Assembly: GCA_044433115.1 (NCBI GenBank)
Contig: JAWXTY010000015.1
Span: forward strand, 1-43,813
Length of the DNA: 43,813 bases
Direction: 5' to 3'
Source of the DNA: CAKUIA01 sp044433115
Lineage (GTDB): Bacteria > Verrucomicrobiota > Verrucomicrobiia > Opitutales > Intestinicryptomonadaceae
Positions within the stretch are counted from its first letter, which is position 1, and each line of letters starts with the position of its first letter. The position numbers were made by a program, and so were the translations under genes. The notes beneath the pieces are model-generated. The model did not search any database, was not told the origin of the DNA, and worked only from the letters and a program-made list of their open reading frames with translations. Shown one piece after another: positions 10,530 to 19,974 of the stretch.

Positions 10530-13500
10530 TTAAATTTTTCCTCTTTCGAAGAATGGAATTTTGTCTAGTACCTTAGATTGGAATTTATCCATCCACAAGT
10601 AAACTACAGGAGTTAGATATAGAGTAATTAGCTGAGAGAAAATCAAGCCCCCTACAACTACTACCCCAAGAGGTATACGACTTTCTGCATCTGCTTCGCC
10701 CCAACCAAGAGCTATAGGTACCATACCCATAAGAGCTGCGATGGTAGTCATAATAATAGGTCTAAATCTATCCATACAAGCGTGATGTACAGCTTCGGTA
10801 GGGCTTTTGCCAAGTTTTTCTTGGGCTATGGCAAAGTCAACTACCATAATACCATTTTTCTTAACAATACCCATCAACATAAAGAGACCTATCGCTGAAT
10901 ATATAGATAATTCCATATCGAAAATCCACAATGAGAACAAGCCCCCTACAACTGCTATAGGCAGAGATATTAGAACTGTGATTGGGTGGATATAACTTTC
11001 GTATAAGATACCTAAAATTACGTACATCACAAAGATTGCCACAAATATCATATTTACCAAGCTTGTCATTGTTTCTTGGAAAGATACAGCTTCGCCTTGG
11101 AAGCCCTTAGTAACTGTGGAAGGTACGACTTCATCAGCAATACCATTCATCCAAGTCATAACGTCGCCAATAGCTACGCCATCGACTAAGTCGAAGTAGA
11201 TTGTAACTGAAGGGAAGTTGTCTATGTGATTTATAGTCAAAGGCTTTAGCTCTAACTGAGTGTCGGATATAGACAAAAATGGTATCATAGACGCAAGCTC
11301 ATAAGCCTCGTTGCCATTAGGCAAGCTATCGCCACTTAGAGTAGTAATAGGGCTACCTCCAGTTAGGATAGAACTAGCGTTAAATTGCAACTTATCTATG
11401 TCTGACATAAATGCTCTGTCAGCACCTCTAGCTTCCATTATAGACCAATATTGTTGGAATTGAGTCTTAACAAGATAGTAGTACAACTTGGCATAAGCGT
11501 CTTTAAATACATCTGAGTAAGCATTTGGCGTTAAGCCCAACATAGCAGCTTTTTCCTTAAAAGGCTTAAGCGTCAACTGAGGGTTATTCAAGTACATATC
11601 GCTATTGATATTCGAGAAATATGTACCTCGACGCTCGCCCATCTTAGCCATCATCGCCCCTGCAGCTTGATAGAGTACATCGGAGTCGAAAGCAGACAGT
11701 GCATATGCGTACTTACCACTTTGAGTCGAAGTTGCCCCTGTAGAAATCTTCAATGTAGGTTGTGGAGCAAAAGCACCAATAACGCCTGGCATCATTGTAA
11801 TTTGTGCATTAATTTGGTCTGCAACGTCTTGTATAGGAGCACGCTCTTTTTTATCCTTTAAAACGATAAAGCCCAAGCCTGTATTTTGATTAAGAAAAGC
11901 ACTCAAGCCAGAAACTAATACATAATTTTCCACAGCCTCATTGCTCTTAATTATATTAGATATATCATCTTGAAACTCTCCCATTAACTTAGAAGAAGTC
12001 TTTGTGTTTGAAATGAATACCCCTTGGATAAAGCCACTGTCGCCTATAGGAAAGAATATTTGTGGCAGTTGCATTGCAAAGAAATACGTTCCATAAAAGC
12101 ACAAGGCAATTATTGCTAAAGTTAGCACATTTCGCTTTAGCATCCAATATAAAGTTGGCGAATATACAGCCAAAATGCTTTGCTCTAGCCTAAATGCTAT
12201 CTTTTCGATAAAAGTTTTATCCTCAAAATTCTTAGTACGCTTTTGAAGTATCCTTGAGCACATCATAGGAGTCAAAGTCAAAGAGATAACCCCACTCATA
12301 AGCACTGCAATCATAATCGTTACAGAGAACTCCATAAACACACGCCCAGTGATACCACCCATAAATACTAGAGGTATAAACACAGCAGCCAAAGATAGAG
12401 TCATACTAATAATAGTAAAAGAAATTTCCTTAGCTGAGGCAAAAGTAGCAAGTCGTGGGCTTTCCCCATAGTCCTCCATACGCCTAACAGTATTTTCCAA
12501 GAACACAATGGCATCGTCGACCAAGAAGCCTATAGACATTGTCAAGCCCATCAAGGACAAGTTATTGATAGAAAATCCAAAGACATACATAAATACAAAA
12601 GTCATAACCATTGCAAAAGGCATAGCTAGTGTAGGTATCATTGTGTCTCTAACTCTACCTAAGAAGAGGAATATCACAAGTACAACTAAGAAGAATGCTA
12701 TGATTAGCGTCTCTTTTACGTCTGCAATATTTTCTATAATTAGTATAGACCTATCATAAAATTCTTGAATTAAAATAGAACTTGGCAAAACGCCTCGAAG
12801 TTCTTCAACTTTTTCTCTAATGAGTTCAACAGTTGTAACAGCATTGCCATCAGATGTCTTTCTTATAGCCATACCCACAGTGGCATATTCCTTGCCAGGG
12901 TTTAGCTCTCTATTCCACAACTCCATATTCAATGTGTCGTATTGTACAGAATTTACAGCCTTTGCAATCTCTCTTAAAAATATAGGAGAACCATCTTTGA
13001 AGCCCACAACTAAATTGTCATAGTCCTCAGCTTTTTCCAACTGAGTTTCTGGGAACAATAAGACTTGACTACTAGGTCCATCAATATTGCCCAAGCCTGT
13101 CATATTTGTAGATGAAGCTAGGATATTTTTAAGGTCTGTAGTTGTGTAACCTAGATTATAGAGCTTTTCTATATCGACTTCTATACGCACAGAACTTGGC
13201 GAACCAAATACGTCTACCTTAGATACACCCTCAACCATATTCACCCTTTGTGCTACTTCAGTGAAAGCATAGTCATACAAAGCTCCACTGTCGTAGTCCT
13301 TACTACAGACACTCAAGATGTAAATAGGCAAGTCATTAGGATTATCCTTTGTAAATGAAGGGGGAGCTGGCAAGTCTACAGGCAAGTTGCCTTCTGCTCT
13401 TTGAATGGCACTTTGTACGTCAGTTGCTGCGGCATCAATGCTCTTATTCATCGCAAATTGCAAAATCAACTGAGTTGCCCCAAAGGAGTTTCTACTTGTA

Positions 13501-13760
13501 ACAATTTCTATACCTGGAATTTGCATAAATTGTTGCTCTAGTGGAGAAGCAACATTTGCACCCATTATACTTGGGTCTGCACCAGGGTATGAGACATTTA
13601 CTTGAATAACTGGGTAGTCCACCCCAGGAAGGTCGTTAACTGGCATAGATTTATAGGCAAAAATACCAAATAAAAGTGCAGTTATCGCCAATAAAACAGT
13701 CATTACTGGTCTATTTATAAATACAGTAGATATTGACTTATATTGTGATTCGTCTGACAT
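10530..13760 (-). CDS. RND multidrug efflux transporter (AcrB/HAE1 type)
   Basis: 1076-residue inner-membrane proton-driven exporter. It begins with the typical ISxxFINRPVMTVLLAI first TM helix and has the TM4 proton-relay pair in GFLVDDAIVFLENTVRR and the TM10 lysine in GIVKKNGIMVVDFA. Large periplasmic loops lie between TM1-2 and TM7-8, and the family duplication is intact. It works with the membrane-fusion protein upstream and the TolC-like channel downstream. Substrates cannot be read from sequence; dyes, detergents, bile salts or antibiotics are typical of the family. Confidence 0.95.
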   Translation of the reverse strand: MSDESQYKSISTVFINRPVMTVLLAITALLFGIFAYKSMPVNDLPGVDYPVIQVNVSYPGADPSIMGANVASPLEQQFMQIPGIEIVTSRNSFGATQLILQFAMNKSIDAAATDVQSAIQRAEGNLPVDLPAPPSFTKDNPNDLPIYILSVCSKDYDSGALYDYAFTEVAQRVNMVEGVSKVDVFGSPSSVRIEVDIEKLYNLGYTTTDLKNILASSTNMTGLGNIDGPSSQVLLFPETQLEKAEDYDNLVVGFKDGSPIFLREIAKAVNSVQYDTLNMELWNRELNPGKEYATVGMAIRKTSDGNAVTTVELIREKVEELRGVLPSSILIQEFYDRSILIIENIADVKETLIIAFFLVVLVIFLFLGRVRDTMIPTLAMPFAMVMTFVFMYVFGFSINNLSLMGLTMSIGFLVDDAIVFLENTVRRMEDYGESPRLATFASAKEISFTIISMTLSLAAVFIPLVFMGGITGRVFMEFSVTIMIAVLMSGVISLTLTPMMCSRILQKRTKNFEDKTFIEKIAFRLEQSILAVYSPTLYWMLKRNVLTLAIIALCFYGTYFFAMQLPQIFFPIGDSGFIQGVFISNTKTSSKLMGEFQDDISNIIKSNEAVENYVLVSGLSAFLNQNTGLGFIVLKDKKERAPIQDVADQINAQITMMPGVIGAFAPQPTLKISTGATSTQSGKYAYALSAFDSDVLYQAAGAMMAKMGERRGTYFSNINSDMYLNNPQLTLKPFKEKAAMLGLTPNAYSDVFKDAYAKLYYYLVKTQFQQYWSIMEARGADRAFMSDIDKLQFNASSILTGGSPITTLSGDSLPNGNEAYELASMIPFLSISDTQLELKPLTINHIDNFPSVTIYFDLVDGVAIGDVMTWMNGIADEVVPSTVTKGFQGEAVSFQETMTSLVNMIFVAIFVMYVILGILYESYIHPITVLISLPIAVVGGLFSLWIFDMELSIYSAIGLFMLMGIVKKNGIMVVDFAIAQEKLGKSPTEAVHHACMDRFRPIIMTTIAALMGMVPIALGWGEADAESRIPLGVVVVGGLIFSQLITLYLTPVVYLWMDKFQSKVLDKIPFFERGKI

Positions 13761-13783
13761 AATTTTTCCTTAAAGGCTTATAA

Positions 13784-15046
13784 TTACTTAGTTGCAGAAG
13801 CTGTAGCTTGAGCTTGAGCCATTGCTGCTGCCCTATACTGGTCTAGGATAGGAGCTGTAGACATTATGAACTCTTTCATCTTTTGAGGATCAGCTATAGG
13901 CTTTGCATCTGCTCCATAAGGGATACCCTTATCTGTAGCTCTATAAACCCAAGGACCTGCTTGCAATCTCAATTCGCTAACTTGAGTTACAACAAAGTCG
14001 CAATCTTTCAAGCCTGACACTTCAGATAGTGTTTTATTTTCGTATAATTGACCCACCTTAACAGGGCATTGCTCTAATATGAACAAGCCATTGCCCAAGC
14101 TCTTTGCTGTGTATACAAAAGAACCCAACGCCCCTGTTTGCACAGCAATTTCTGGAACTAAAGTAGCACCTTTAATAGGGTTAAAATCAACTTCTACAGC
14201 AACTGCTTGGCTAGGCCAGAACAAAAAGTCAGAATTTTCCAACTCGCCTCTAAGTATAGCAGAACCTGTCTCGTAACGCATTTTATTTAAAACAATAGTA
14301 GCCTTAGTCTTACGACTTTTGTCTCGCATATTATCCTCTATATAAGACACAATTATATCAAGGCTATTATTATTTTTTGCCATTATATCCAAAGCCGACT
14401 TCAAATATTGGCTAGGAACTACAAAATCCACATAGAGCTTATTTAAGTTTTGTATAGTAGTCAAAACGCTTTGGCTATTTACAACATTACCCAAATTCAC
14501 ATTATACAAGCCAATCTTTCCAGCTATAGGAGACTTAATATCGCACCAATCTAAATTGATTTGTGCTTGCTTTAAACTCGCTTGAGCAGCCGCTACACTA
14601 GCTTTATCCATATCAACTTTAGCAACTAAAGCGTCGTATGTTTGCTTATCTACATAGCCATCTTTAACCAAATTCGCATTTCTTTGAGCATCTAAAGTGT
14701 CTATCTTTAATTGAGCTATAGTGCGTTGCAACTCTGCATTTGCTGAGTCGACCACTGCTTGGTAAGGACGCTTGTCTATGCTAAATAATACCTGCCCTGC
14801 CTTGACATTTTCGCCTTGTTTGAAATTTACTGAAACAATTTGTCCAGAAACTTGAGGAACTACATCTACACTTTCAAAGGCTGTAGTTGTCCCTACTGTA
14901 GACAGATAAGAATTAATATCCTTCTTTACTACCTCTGCTAATACTGCAGGAGTAGCTGGCATTACTGGAGCTGGCTTTTCTTCTTTACAAGCTACAAAGA
15001 GCAAAGAAAACGCCAATGTTATTATACTTATATTTAGTCTATTCAT
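13784..15046 (-). CDS. RND efflux periplasmic adaptor (AcrA/MexA type) lipoprotein
   Basis: Membrane-fusion protein linking the RND pump to the outer-membrane channel. The 420-residue protein has a lipoprotein signal (LLFVAC, lipidation Cys about 20), a lipoyl/barrel-sandwich half (VDVVPQVSGQIVSVNFKQGE) near residue 65, a coiled-coil hairpin about 100-165, and the second half-lipoyl motif DIKSPIAGKIGLYNVNLG. A Gln/Ala-rich tail ends the protein. First gene of the operon, with 23 nt to the pump. No TetR-type regulator is adjacent, and a MITE-like element occupies the upstream region. Confidence 0.94.
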   Translation of the reverse strand: MNRLNISIITLAFSLLFVACKEEKPAPVMPATPAVLAEVVKKDINSYLSTVGTTTAFESVDVVPQVSGQIVSVNFKQGENVKAGQVLFSIDKRPYQAVVDSANAELQRTIAQLKIDTLDAQRNANLVKDGYVDKQTYDALVAKVDMDKASVAAAQASLKQAQINLDWCDIKSPIAGKIGLYNVNLGNVVNSQSVLTTIQNLNKLYVDFVVPSQYLKSALDIMAKNNNSLDIIVSYIEDNMRDKSRKTKATIVLNKMRYETGSAILRGELENSDFLFWPSQAVAVEVDFNPIKGATLVPEIAVQTGALGSFVYTAKSLGNGLFILEQCPVKVGQLYENKTLSEVSGLKDCDFVVTQVSELRLQAGPWVYRATDKGIPYGADAKPIADPQKMKEFIMSTAPILDQYRAAAMAQAQATASATK

Positions 15047-15098
15047 ATTTTTTTATTTCTTAAATTTTTATTTATAAAAAAAAAGAACTTTTATAATC

Positions 15099-15310
15099 TT
15101 AAGGGGGCTTCTAAAAATTGGCAATTAACTATTTTTAAGATTATTTTTAGCGTAATTTTCTTGCGTTTGAGGAGGATAGCAGAGCTATCTGACGAGAAAA
15201 GCAAGGAAATTCAAGCAAAAATAGGCTAAAAAGAGCAATTGCAACTTATTTTAGTGCAAAAATAAAATTTTTGCTTCCTAATCAAAATCAATTTTTAGAA
15301 GACCCCTTAA
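15099..15310. mobile_element. MITE-like element E1 (22-bp terminal inverted repeats)
   Basis: 212-bp AT-rich element between acrA-like and the gene ending at 15339. The ends at 15099-15120 and 15289-15310 are inverted repeats of each other with one mismatch, starting TTAAGGGG and running into TTCTAAAAATTG. The interior has a central hairpin GATAGC-AGA-GCTATC (15175-15189) nested in longer imperfect stems. It is clearly homologous to E2 at 43176-43359. It has no coding capacity, so mobilisation would need a transposase from elsewhere. It may influence transcription of the efflux operon. Confidence 0.85.
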
Positions 15311-15338
15311 AATAAAAATTCTTTTCTTAGTTTATGTA

Positions 15339-16964
15339 TTAGGCTTGGGCTTCTTCCGTGCTTTCCGTGTTTTCCTTTTCAGCTATGGGAGTTTCCTCTT
15401 CAGAAACAATTTCGGTTTCCAAAATAACAGGCTCAACTTCAACTGCTACAGGTTCTGTTTCGGCTACTGCAACTTCGGCAACCTCTTCTTCAACTTTAGC
15501 GTCGAAAGCAACAGGCTCGTCTTCTACAGTGATTTCTTCTGAACCAGCTTCAGCAAGCTTAGTATTCGCCTTTTGCTTTGGCTTAGGCAAGTATGGGTTA
15601 GCTTGCAAGACTGAATTTGAATATTCAACTACATAACCTTCAGTTACCAACCAACGCAATTCACTAGCAATAAGCTCCATCTTCGCCTTAGTTTCTTCGT
15701 CAACTTCAGTACCCTTTTCTATAGACAAATACTTATATACAAAGTTCTTTGAAGACAAACCAGTATTTGCCAACAAGTATTCATAAATCGCTTGAGGTTG
15801 CTCAGAAAGCCTATCGCCCTCATACAAGAACTTCCTCTTTACAGCAGATACAAAGGCAAAGCCCTTATTACCACGCTTGTAAATTACAAAATTTGTTCTA
15901 CGCAATCTACCTCTTAAATTATTTGCAGTATCCAAAGAGAACTTAATTTGCTTTTGACGAGCCTTTTCAATGTTCTCCCTAATTCTACCTCTAGGCAACT
16001 TTTCGATATTCACACCACTTAGGCGTACGTGATCGTAAGTAAATACCAACTCCTCTGCGAATTTTCCAGATACATAATTTGCTGCAGCTTCATAAGACTC
16101 AAAAGTTTCTTCGCCTTCTTTTAGCTTATAAACTTCTTGCTTTGTCATAGAGTCAGCCCAAGCCTTGATTTCGTCTGCATCTCTAGTAGACTCAATGCTT
16201 GCTAAGAACTTTTCAAAAGGCATTTTCGCAAACTTTTGGCTATGATAATTTTTCAAGAAAGTATTATATTTATGCCAGTTTGGAGCTCCCAATAAATCGC
16301 CATTTAAAGAGCACTTATTCACTGTTTGGAAATTACCCTTAGGTGCTTCTACTTCAATTTCAACCTTTTCAAAAAGTTCTGCAATCTTAGCATCTATAGC
16401 ATATTTTCTAGCTTCTGCCTCAGTTTCAAAAGGGATATTTTCACTTGTAGCACAATATATAGGAGCAACAGTGCCATCTTCCTTTGGCAAGTTCTTTGCA
16501 ACTGCAACAAAACGTTCTGGCTTTTCTAAAATAATTTCAGCAATTTCGAACAATTGATATGTCATCTTCAAGTGCTTCATCAAGTCTACTAACTTGTCGA
16601 AAGGAGCGTCTTCTGGGTAGAAATTAACTTCCATAGTAGGCTTAAAGATAAACTTCTTCTTATTTGGGTCAAAAGGCTTCCTGCCCTTATTGAACTTATT
16701 CTTTTTAAATTCGCCACCTTCAGTTTTTTGGAACTTAGGCTTAAAAGTCCTCTCACCAGAGTCTCTATCCTTTTTAAACTCTCTCGGCTTAAAATTCTTT
16801 TTTTGGAAAGAGTCGCCATTTTTATTATAGCGAGGTCTTGACGAGCTATTATTATAAGAAGCCTTGTTTGAAGAAGTTTCAGCAGGAGACCAAGCTGTAG
16901 ATAGCTCAACTCCGATTAAACCACTTAAATCAACGACGTTTTTGTCTTTATTATTTTCTGACAT
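15339..16964 (-). CDS. Unrecognised protein with basic N-terminus and acidic tail
   Basis: I do not recognise this 541-residue protein. Residues about 35-110 are disordered and very basic, with many Lys/Arg/Asn/Gly and repeated FKP- and KFK-type pieces. The middle (about 115-440) is a mixed, apparently folded region (for example LVDLMKHLKMTYQLFEIAEI and, later, RGRLRRTNFVIYKRGNKGFAF). Residues about 450-541 are Glu/Val/Ala-rich and strongly acidic. There is no signal peptide or TM segment, so it is probably cytoplasmic. A basic disordered arm next to an RGRLRR-type patch would fit RNA binding, but that is inference. It is separated from hemL by about 100 AT-rich nt, so it may have its own promoter. 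Confidence 0.75.
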   Translation of the reverse strand: MSENNKDKNVVDLSGLIGVELSTAWSPAETSSNKASYNNSSSRPRYNKNGDSFQKKNFKPREFKKDRDSGERTFKPKFQKTEGGEFKKNKFNKGRKPFDPNKKKFIFKPTMEVNFYPEDAPFDKLVDLMKHLKMTYQLFEIAEIILEKPERFVAVAKNLPKEDGTVAPIYCATSENIPFETEAEARKYAIDAKIAELFEKVEIEVEAPKGNFQTVNKCSLNGDLLGAPNWHKYNTFLKNYHSQKFAKMPFEKFLASIESTRDADEIKAWADSMTKQEVYKLKEGEETFESYEAAANYVSGKFAEELVFTYDHVRLSGVNIEKLPRGRIRENIEKARQKQIKFSLDTANNLRGRLRRTNFVIYKRGNKGFAFVSAVKRKFLYEGDRLSEQPQAIYEYLLANTGLSSKNFVYKYLSIEKGTEVDEETKAKMELIASELRWLVTEGYVVEYSNSVLQANPYLPKPKQKANTKLAEAGSEEITVEDEPVAFDAKVEEEVAEVAVAETEPVAVEVEPVILETEIVSEEETPIAEKENTESTEEAQA

Positions 16965-17064
16965 ATTATTATTTTATTTATTAATTAAATTACTTACTTT
17001 TTACGATACTTCAACACTTTTTTTGCATTTTTTTCAAATAAGCTTATCGTATAAAGCTAAAAAA

Positions 17065-18339
17065 CTATAAATCTTTAATTGCATCTTGTAAAATATTACA
17101 AGCTCTATCCAAAATAGCTCCATTACATTCTAGGCTAGTAAACATACATTCAAAAGCCGAAGGTGCTAAATATAAACCTCTGCTCAAGCAATTATGGAAA
17201 TATTTTGAGTATAATTTAGAGTCGCTTGCAAGTACATCTTTGCAGTTGAAAATTTCCTTCTCACTGAAAAATACGCTAGTTAAAGATTCTTTGCTATGCA
17301 CTTGTACTGCGATACCTTTTTCAGCAAAGCTATCAGCAATAACTTTCGCAATCTTTTTTGTATTGCCTCTTAGTGTTTCATAAGGCTTAAGCTCATCTAT
17401 CAATCTAATCGACGCAATACCTGCTGCCATACACAAAGGGTTACCACTTAGAGTCCCTGCTTGATACACGCTTCCCAAAGGCGATAAGCACTGCATAATC
17501 TCAGCTTTACCCCCAAAAGCTCCAACTGGCATACCTCCGCCTATAATCTTACCTAAAGTAGTTAAATCAGCTTGAATGCCTGTCTTTGCCTGAGCTCCTC
17601 CTCTGCCAAATCTAAAGCCAGTTATAACCTCGTCAAAAATCAATACTGAGCCATTTGCTGTACACAAAGAACGCAACTTTTCCAAAAATCCTGCCTTAGG
17701 CTTTAATAAACCTACATTGGCTGGATATGGTTCAACTATAACGCCTGCAATCTCATCTTTATACTTTGCAAAAGCTTCTTCAACTTGCTCTATATTGTTA
17801 TATTCAAGCACTATAGTTAAATCAGCTAACGCTTGAGGTATACCTGCACTATCAGGGCTAGAAAAAGTCAATATTCCAGAACCTGCCTTTACCAACAAGC
17901 TATCAGTGTGTCCGTGATAGCAACCTTCAAACTTTATAATCTTATCTCTCTTAGTATAGCCTCTTGCCAAGCGTATAGCACTCATAGTCGCCTCTGTGCC
18001 AGAATTTACCATTCTAACCATATCTATACTATCTATCCTTGAGCAAATTAATTCAGCCATTTCGACTTCATAAGCATTAGGTGTCCCAAAGCTCGTTCCA
18101 CTTTCAAGAGCCTCTGCAATCTTTTGCTTTATAGCAGGGTGATTATGCCCAAATAGAGCAGGTCCCCAACTATTTACAAAATCAACTAGCTCCACATCAT
18201 CTTCAGTATACAAGCAAGCACCTTCGGCTCTCTTTGTAAAAAATGGGCTAGACCCAACAGATTTAAAAGCTCTAACTGGCGAATTTACTCCACCAGGGAT
18301 TAGCTTTAAGGCTCTTTCGAATAGTTCTCTTGATTTCAT
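17065..18339 (-). CDS. hemL: Glutamate-1-semialdehyde 2,1-aminomutase
   Basis: PLP enzyme that converts glutamate-1-semialdehyde to 5-aminolevulinate, the entry step of C5-pathway tetrapyrrole synthesis. The 424-residue protein carries PGGVNSPVRAFKSVG at the N-terminus, MVNSGTEATMSAIRLARG, YHGHTDSLLVKAGSG, FDEVITGFR and the PLP lysine in TLGKIIGGGMPVGAFGG, all specific to HemL. I chose ATG 18339 because AGGA lies 6 nt upstream; an in-frame GTG at 18357 would overlap the nadE end but lacks such a site. It starts 7 nt after the nadE stop. Confidence 0.96.
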   Translation of the reverse strand: MKSRELFERALKLIPGGVNSPVRAFKSVGSSPFFTKRAEGACLYTEDDVELVDFVNSWGPALFGHNHPAIKQKIAEALESGTSFGTPNAYEVEMAELICSRIDSIDMVRMVNSGTEATMSAIRLARGYTKRDKIIKFEGCYHGHTDSLLVKAGSGILTFSSPDSAGIPQALADLTIVLEYNNIEQVEEAFAKYKDEIAGVIVEPYPANVGLLKPKAGFLEKLRSLCTANGSVLIFDEVITGFRFGRGGAQAKTGIQADLTTLGKIIGGGMPVGAFGGKAEIMQCLSPLGSVYQAGTLSGNPLCMAAGIASIRLIDELKPYETLRGNTKKIAKVIADSFAEKGIAVQVHSKESLTSVFFSEKEIFNCKDVLASDSKLYSKYFHNCLSRGLYLAPSAFECMFTSLECNGAILDRACNILQDAIKDL

Positions 18340-18346
18340 AATTTTC

Positions 18347-19972
18347 CTAAATATCACTCTTATATACTATCGGCACTCTACGCCCTGCCCCAAAGCTAAC
18401 TTCTGTCAATCTTGGAGTTACTGCAGATTGCCTTCTCTTAAATTCGTTTCGCAAAACCTTTGCAATCACATCTCTTACAACTTCTTCTTTAAAGCCACGC
18501 TCTATAATTTGAGAAGCCGACTGCCTTTGCTCTATATATAACTTTAAAACAGCATCTAAAGTATCATAATCAGGCAAAGAGTCTTGGTCTGTTTGATTGG
18601 GGCTAAGCTCAGCTGAAGGAGGCTTATCTATAGTATTTTGAGGAACGACTTCCCCATTTCTATTTATATACCTACAAAGCGAATAGACATCTGTTTTATA
18701 CACATCTGCTATAGGGGCGTAAGAGCCACACATATCGCCATATAAGGTGCAATATCCCACAGCACTTTCGCTCTTATTGCCTGTAGTTAAAAGCATATAA
18801 GATAGCTTATTTGAAACGCCCATTAATATAGTTCCTCTAGCCCTTGCTTGCAAATTCTCTTCTGCAACTGAACGAGGTAAATCGCCAAATAATGGCTTCA
18901 AAGACTTTTCAAAGCTCTCTACTACATCTGCTATAGCAATGGTATCGAACTTTATACCTAAATTATCAGCTAGTGCCTTTGCGTCGTCTTTACTATGCTC
19001 GCTTGAAATTTTGCTAGGTAATGATATGCCCATTACGTTTTCCTTGCCCAAAGCCCCAACTGCAAGAGTTGCCACCAAAGCCGAGTCTATACCTCCACTT
19101 AGTCCCAATAGCACCTTAGAAAATCCACTCTTTCTAACAAAGTCTCGAATAGACATCTCTAATGCCTTTTGCAAATCGCCAAACTCATCAAAAGCCCTTG
19201 GCTCAACAGAACTTGCCTCATCTAAATCTATAACTCTAAAGTCCTCTTGGAAATTATTCAGCTCCAAGAGCAAATTTCCATTTTCGTCAAATACAGAACT
19301 ATGCCCATCGAATACAGACTCATCGTTTGAGCCAACTAAGTTACAAAATACAAATTTCGACTTTAATTTCTTCGCAACCTCAGGCAATAACTTTGCCCTA
19401 TTTTGATAATTTTGCTTAGTCCACAAACTTGCAGAAATATTTAAAAGCACATCAGCTGCCTCAATTAAATCCAAAGGATAAGGCTTTGCATAAGCCTTTG
19501 CAGACTCCACAAAGTCCAAAGACCAAATATCTTCGCATATAGTAATTGCAATCTTCTTAGACTTAAACTCTATAAAATTCTCAACTCTCTCGCCCTCTAT
19601 ATAAGTACGCCCCTCGTCGAAAATCCCATAAGTTGGCAACAATACCTTATCTGCTATGCACTTAACTTCGCCATTTTCTAGCCAAAATGCAGAATTGTAA
19701 ACATAATCATTTAAGTGGCTCTTTCTTATAGACCCAACTATAGCAGGAATAGCTATACGCTTTGCCAAGCTCTCCAATTCTTCCTTTGCCTTTGCCACAA
19801 AATCAGCATACAACAAATAATCTCTTGGGCTATATCCACATAGGGAAAGCTCTGGAAATACAGCAAAATCTGCCCCCATCTCCTTGAGCTTTGCACAAGC
19901 ATTTTCTATCTTCAACGCATTTGCTGAAAAATCGCCAATCTTTGTATTTATCTGCCCTATGCCTATCTTCAT
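18347..19972 (-). CDS. nadE: Glutamine-dependent NAD+ synthetase
   Basis: Makes NAD+ from deamido-NAD+, ATP and glutamine. The 541-residue protein has an N-terminal nitrilase-type glutaminase domain (Glu in FPELSLCGY, Lys in ADKVLLPTYG, Cys in CEDIWSLD near 145) and a C-terminal ATP-pyrophosphatase synthetase domain with SGGIDSAL near residue 292 and STOP-side motifs LLTTGNKSE and LYGDMCG. The two-domain form supplies its own ammonia. It starts 2 nt after the hisD stop in the hisD-nadE-hemL run. Confidence 0.96.
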   Translation of the reverse strand: MKIGIGQINTKIGDFSANALKIENACAKLKEMGADFAVFPELSLCGYSPRDYLLYADFVAKAKEELESLAKRIAIPAIVGSIRKSHLNDYVYNSAFWLENGEVKCIADKVLLPTYGIFDEGRTYIEGERVENFIEFKSKKIAITICEDIWSLDFVESAKAYAKPYPLDLIEAADVLLNISASLWTKQNYQNRAKLLPEVAKKLKSKFVFCNLVGSNDESVFDGHSSVFDENGNLLLELNNFQEDFRVIDLDEASSVEPRAFDEFGDLQKALEMSIRDFVRKSGFSKVLLGLSGGIDSALVATLAVGALGKENVMGISLPSKISSEHSKDDAKALADNLGIKFDTIAIADVVESFEKSLKPLFGDLPRSVAEENLQARARGTILMGVSNKLSYMLLTTGNKSESAVGYCTLYGDMCGSYAPIADVYKTDVYSLCRYINRNGEVVPQNTIDKPPSAELSPNQTDQDSLPDYDTLDAVLKLYIEQRQSASQIIERGFKEEVVRDVIAKVLRNEFKRRQSAVTPRLTEVSFGAGRRVPIVYKSDI

Positions 19973-19974
19973 AA

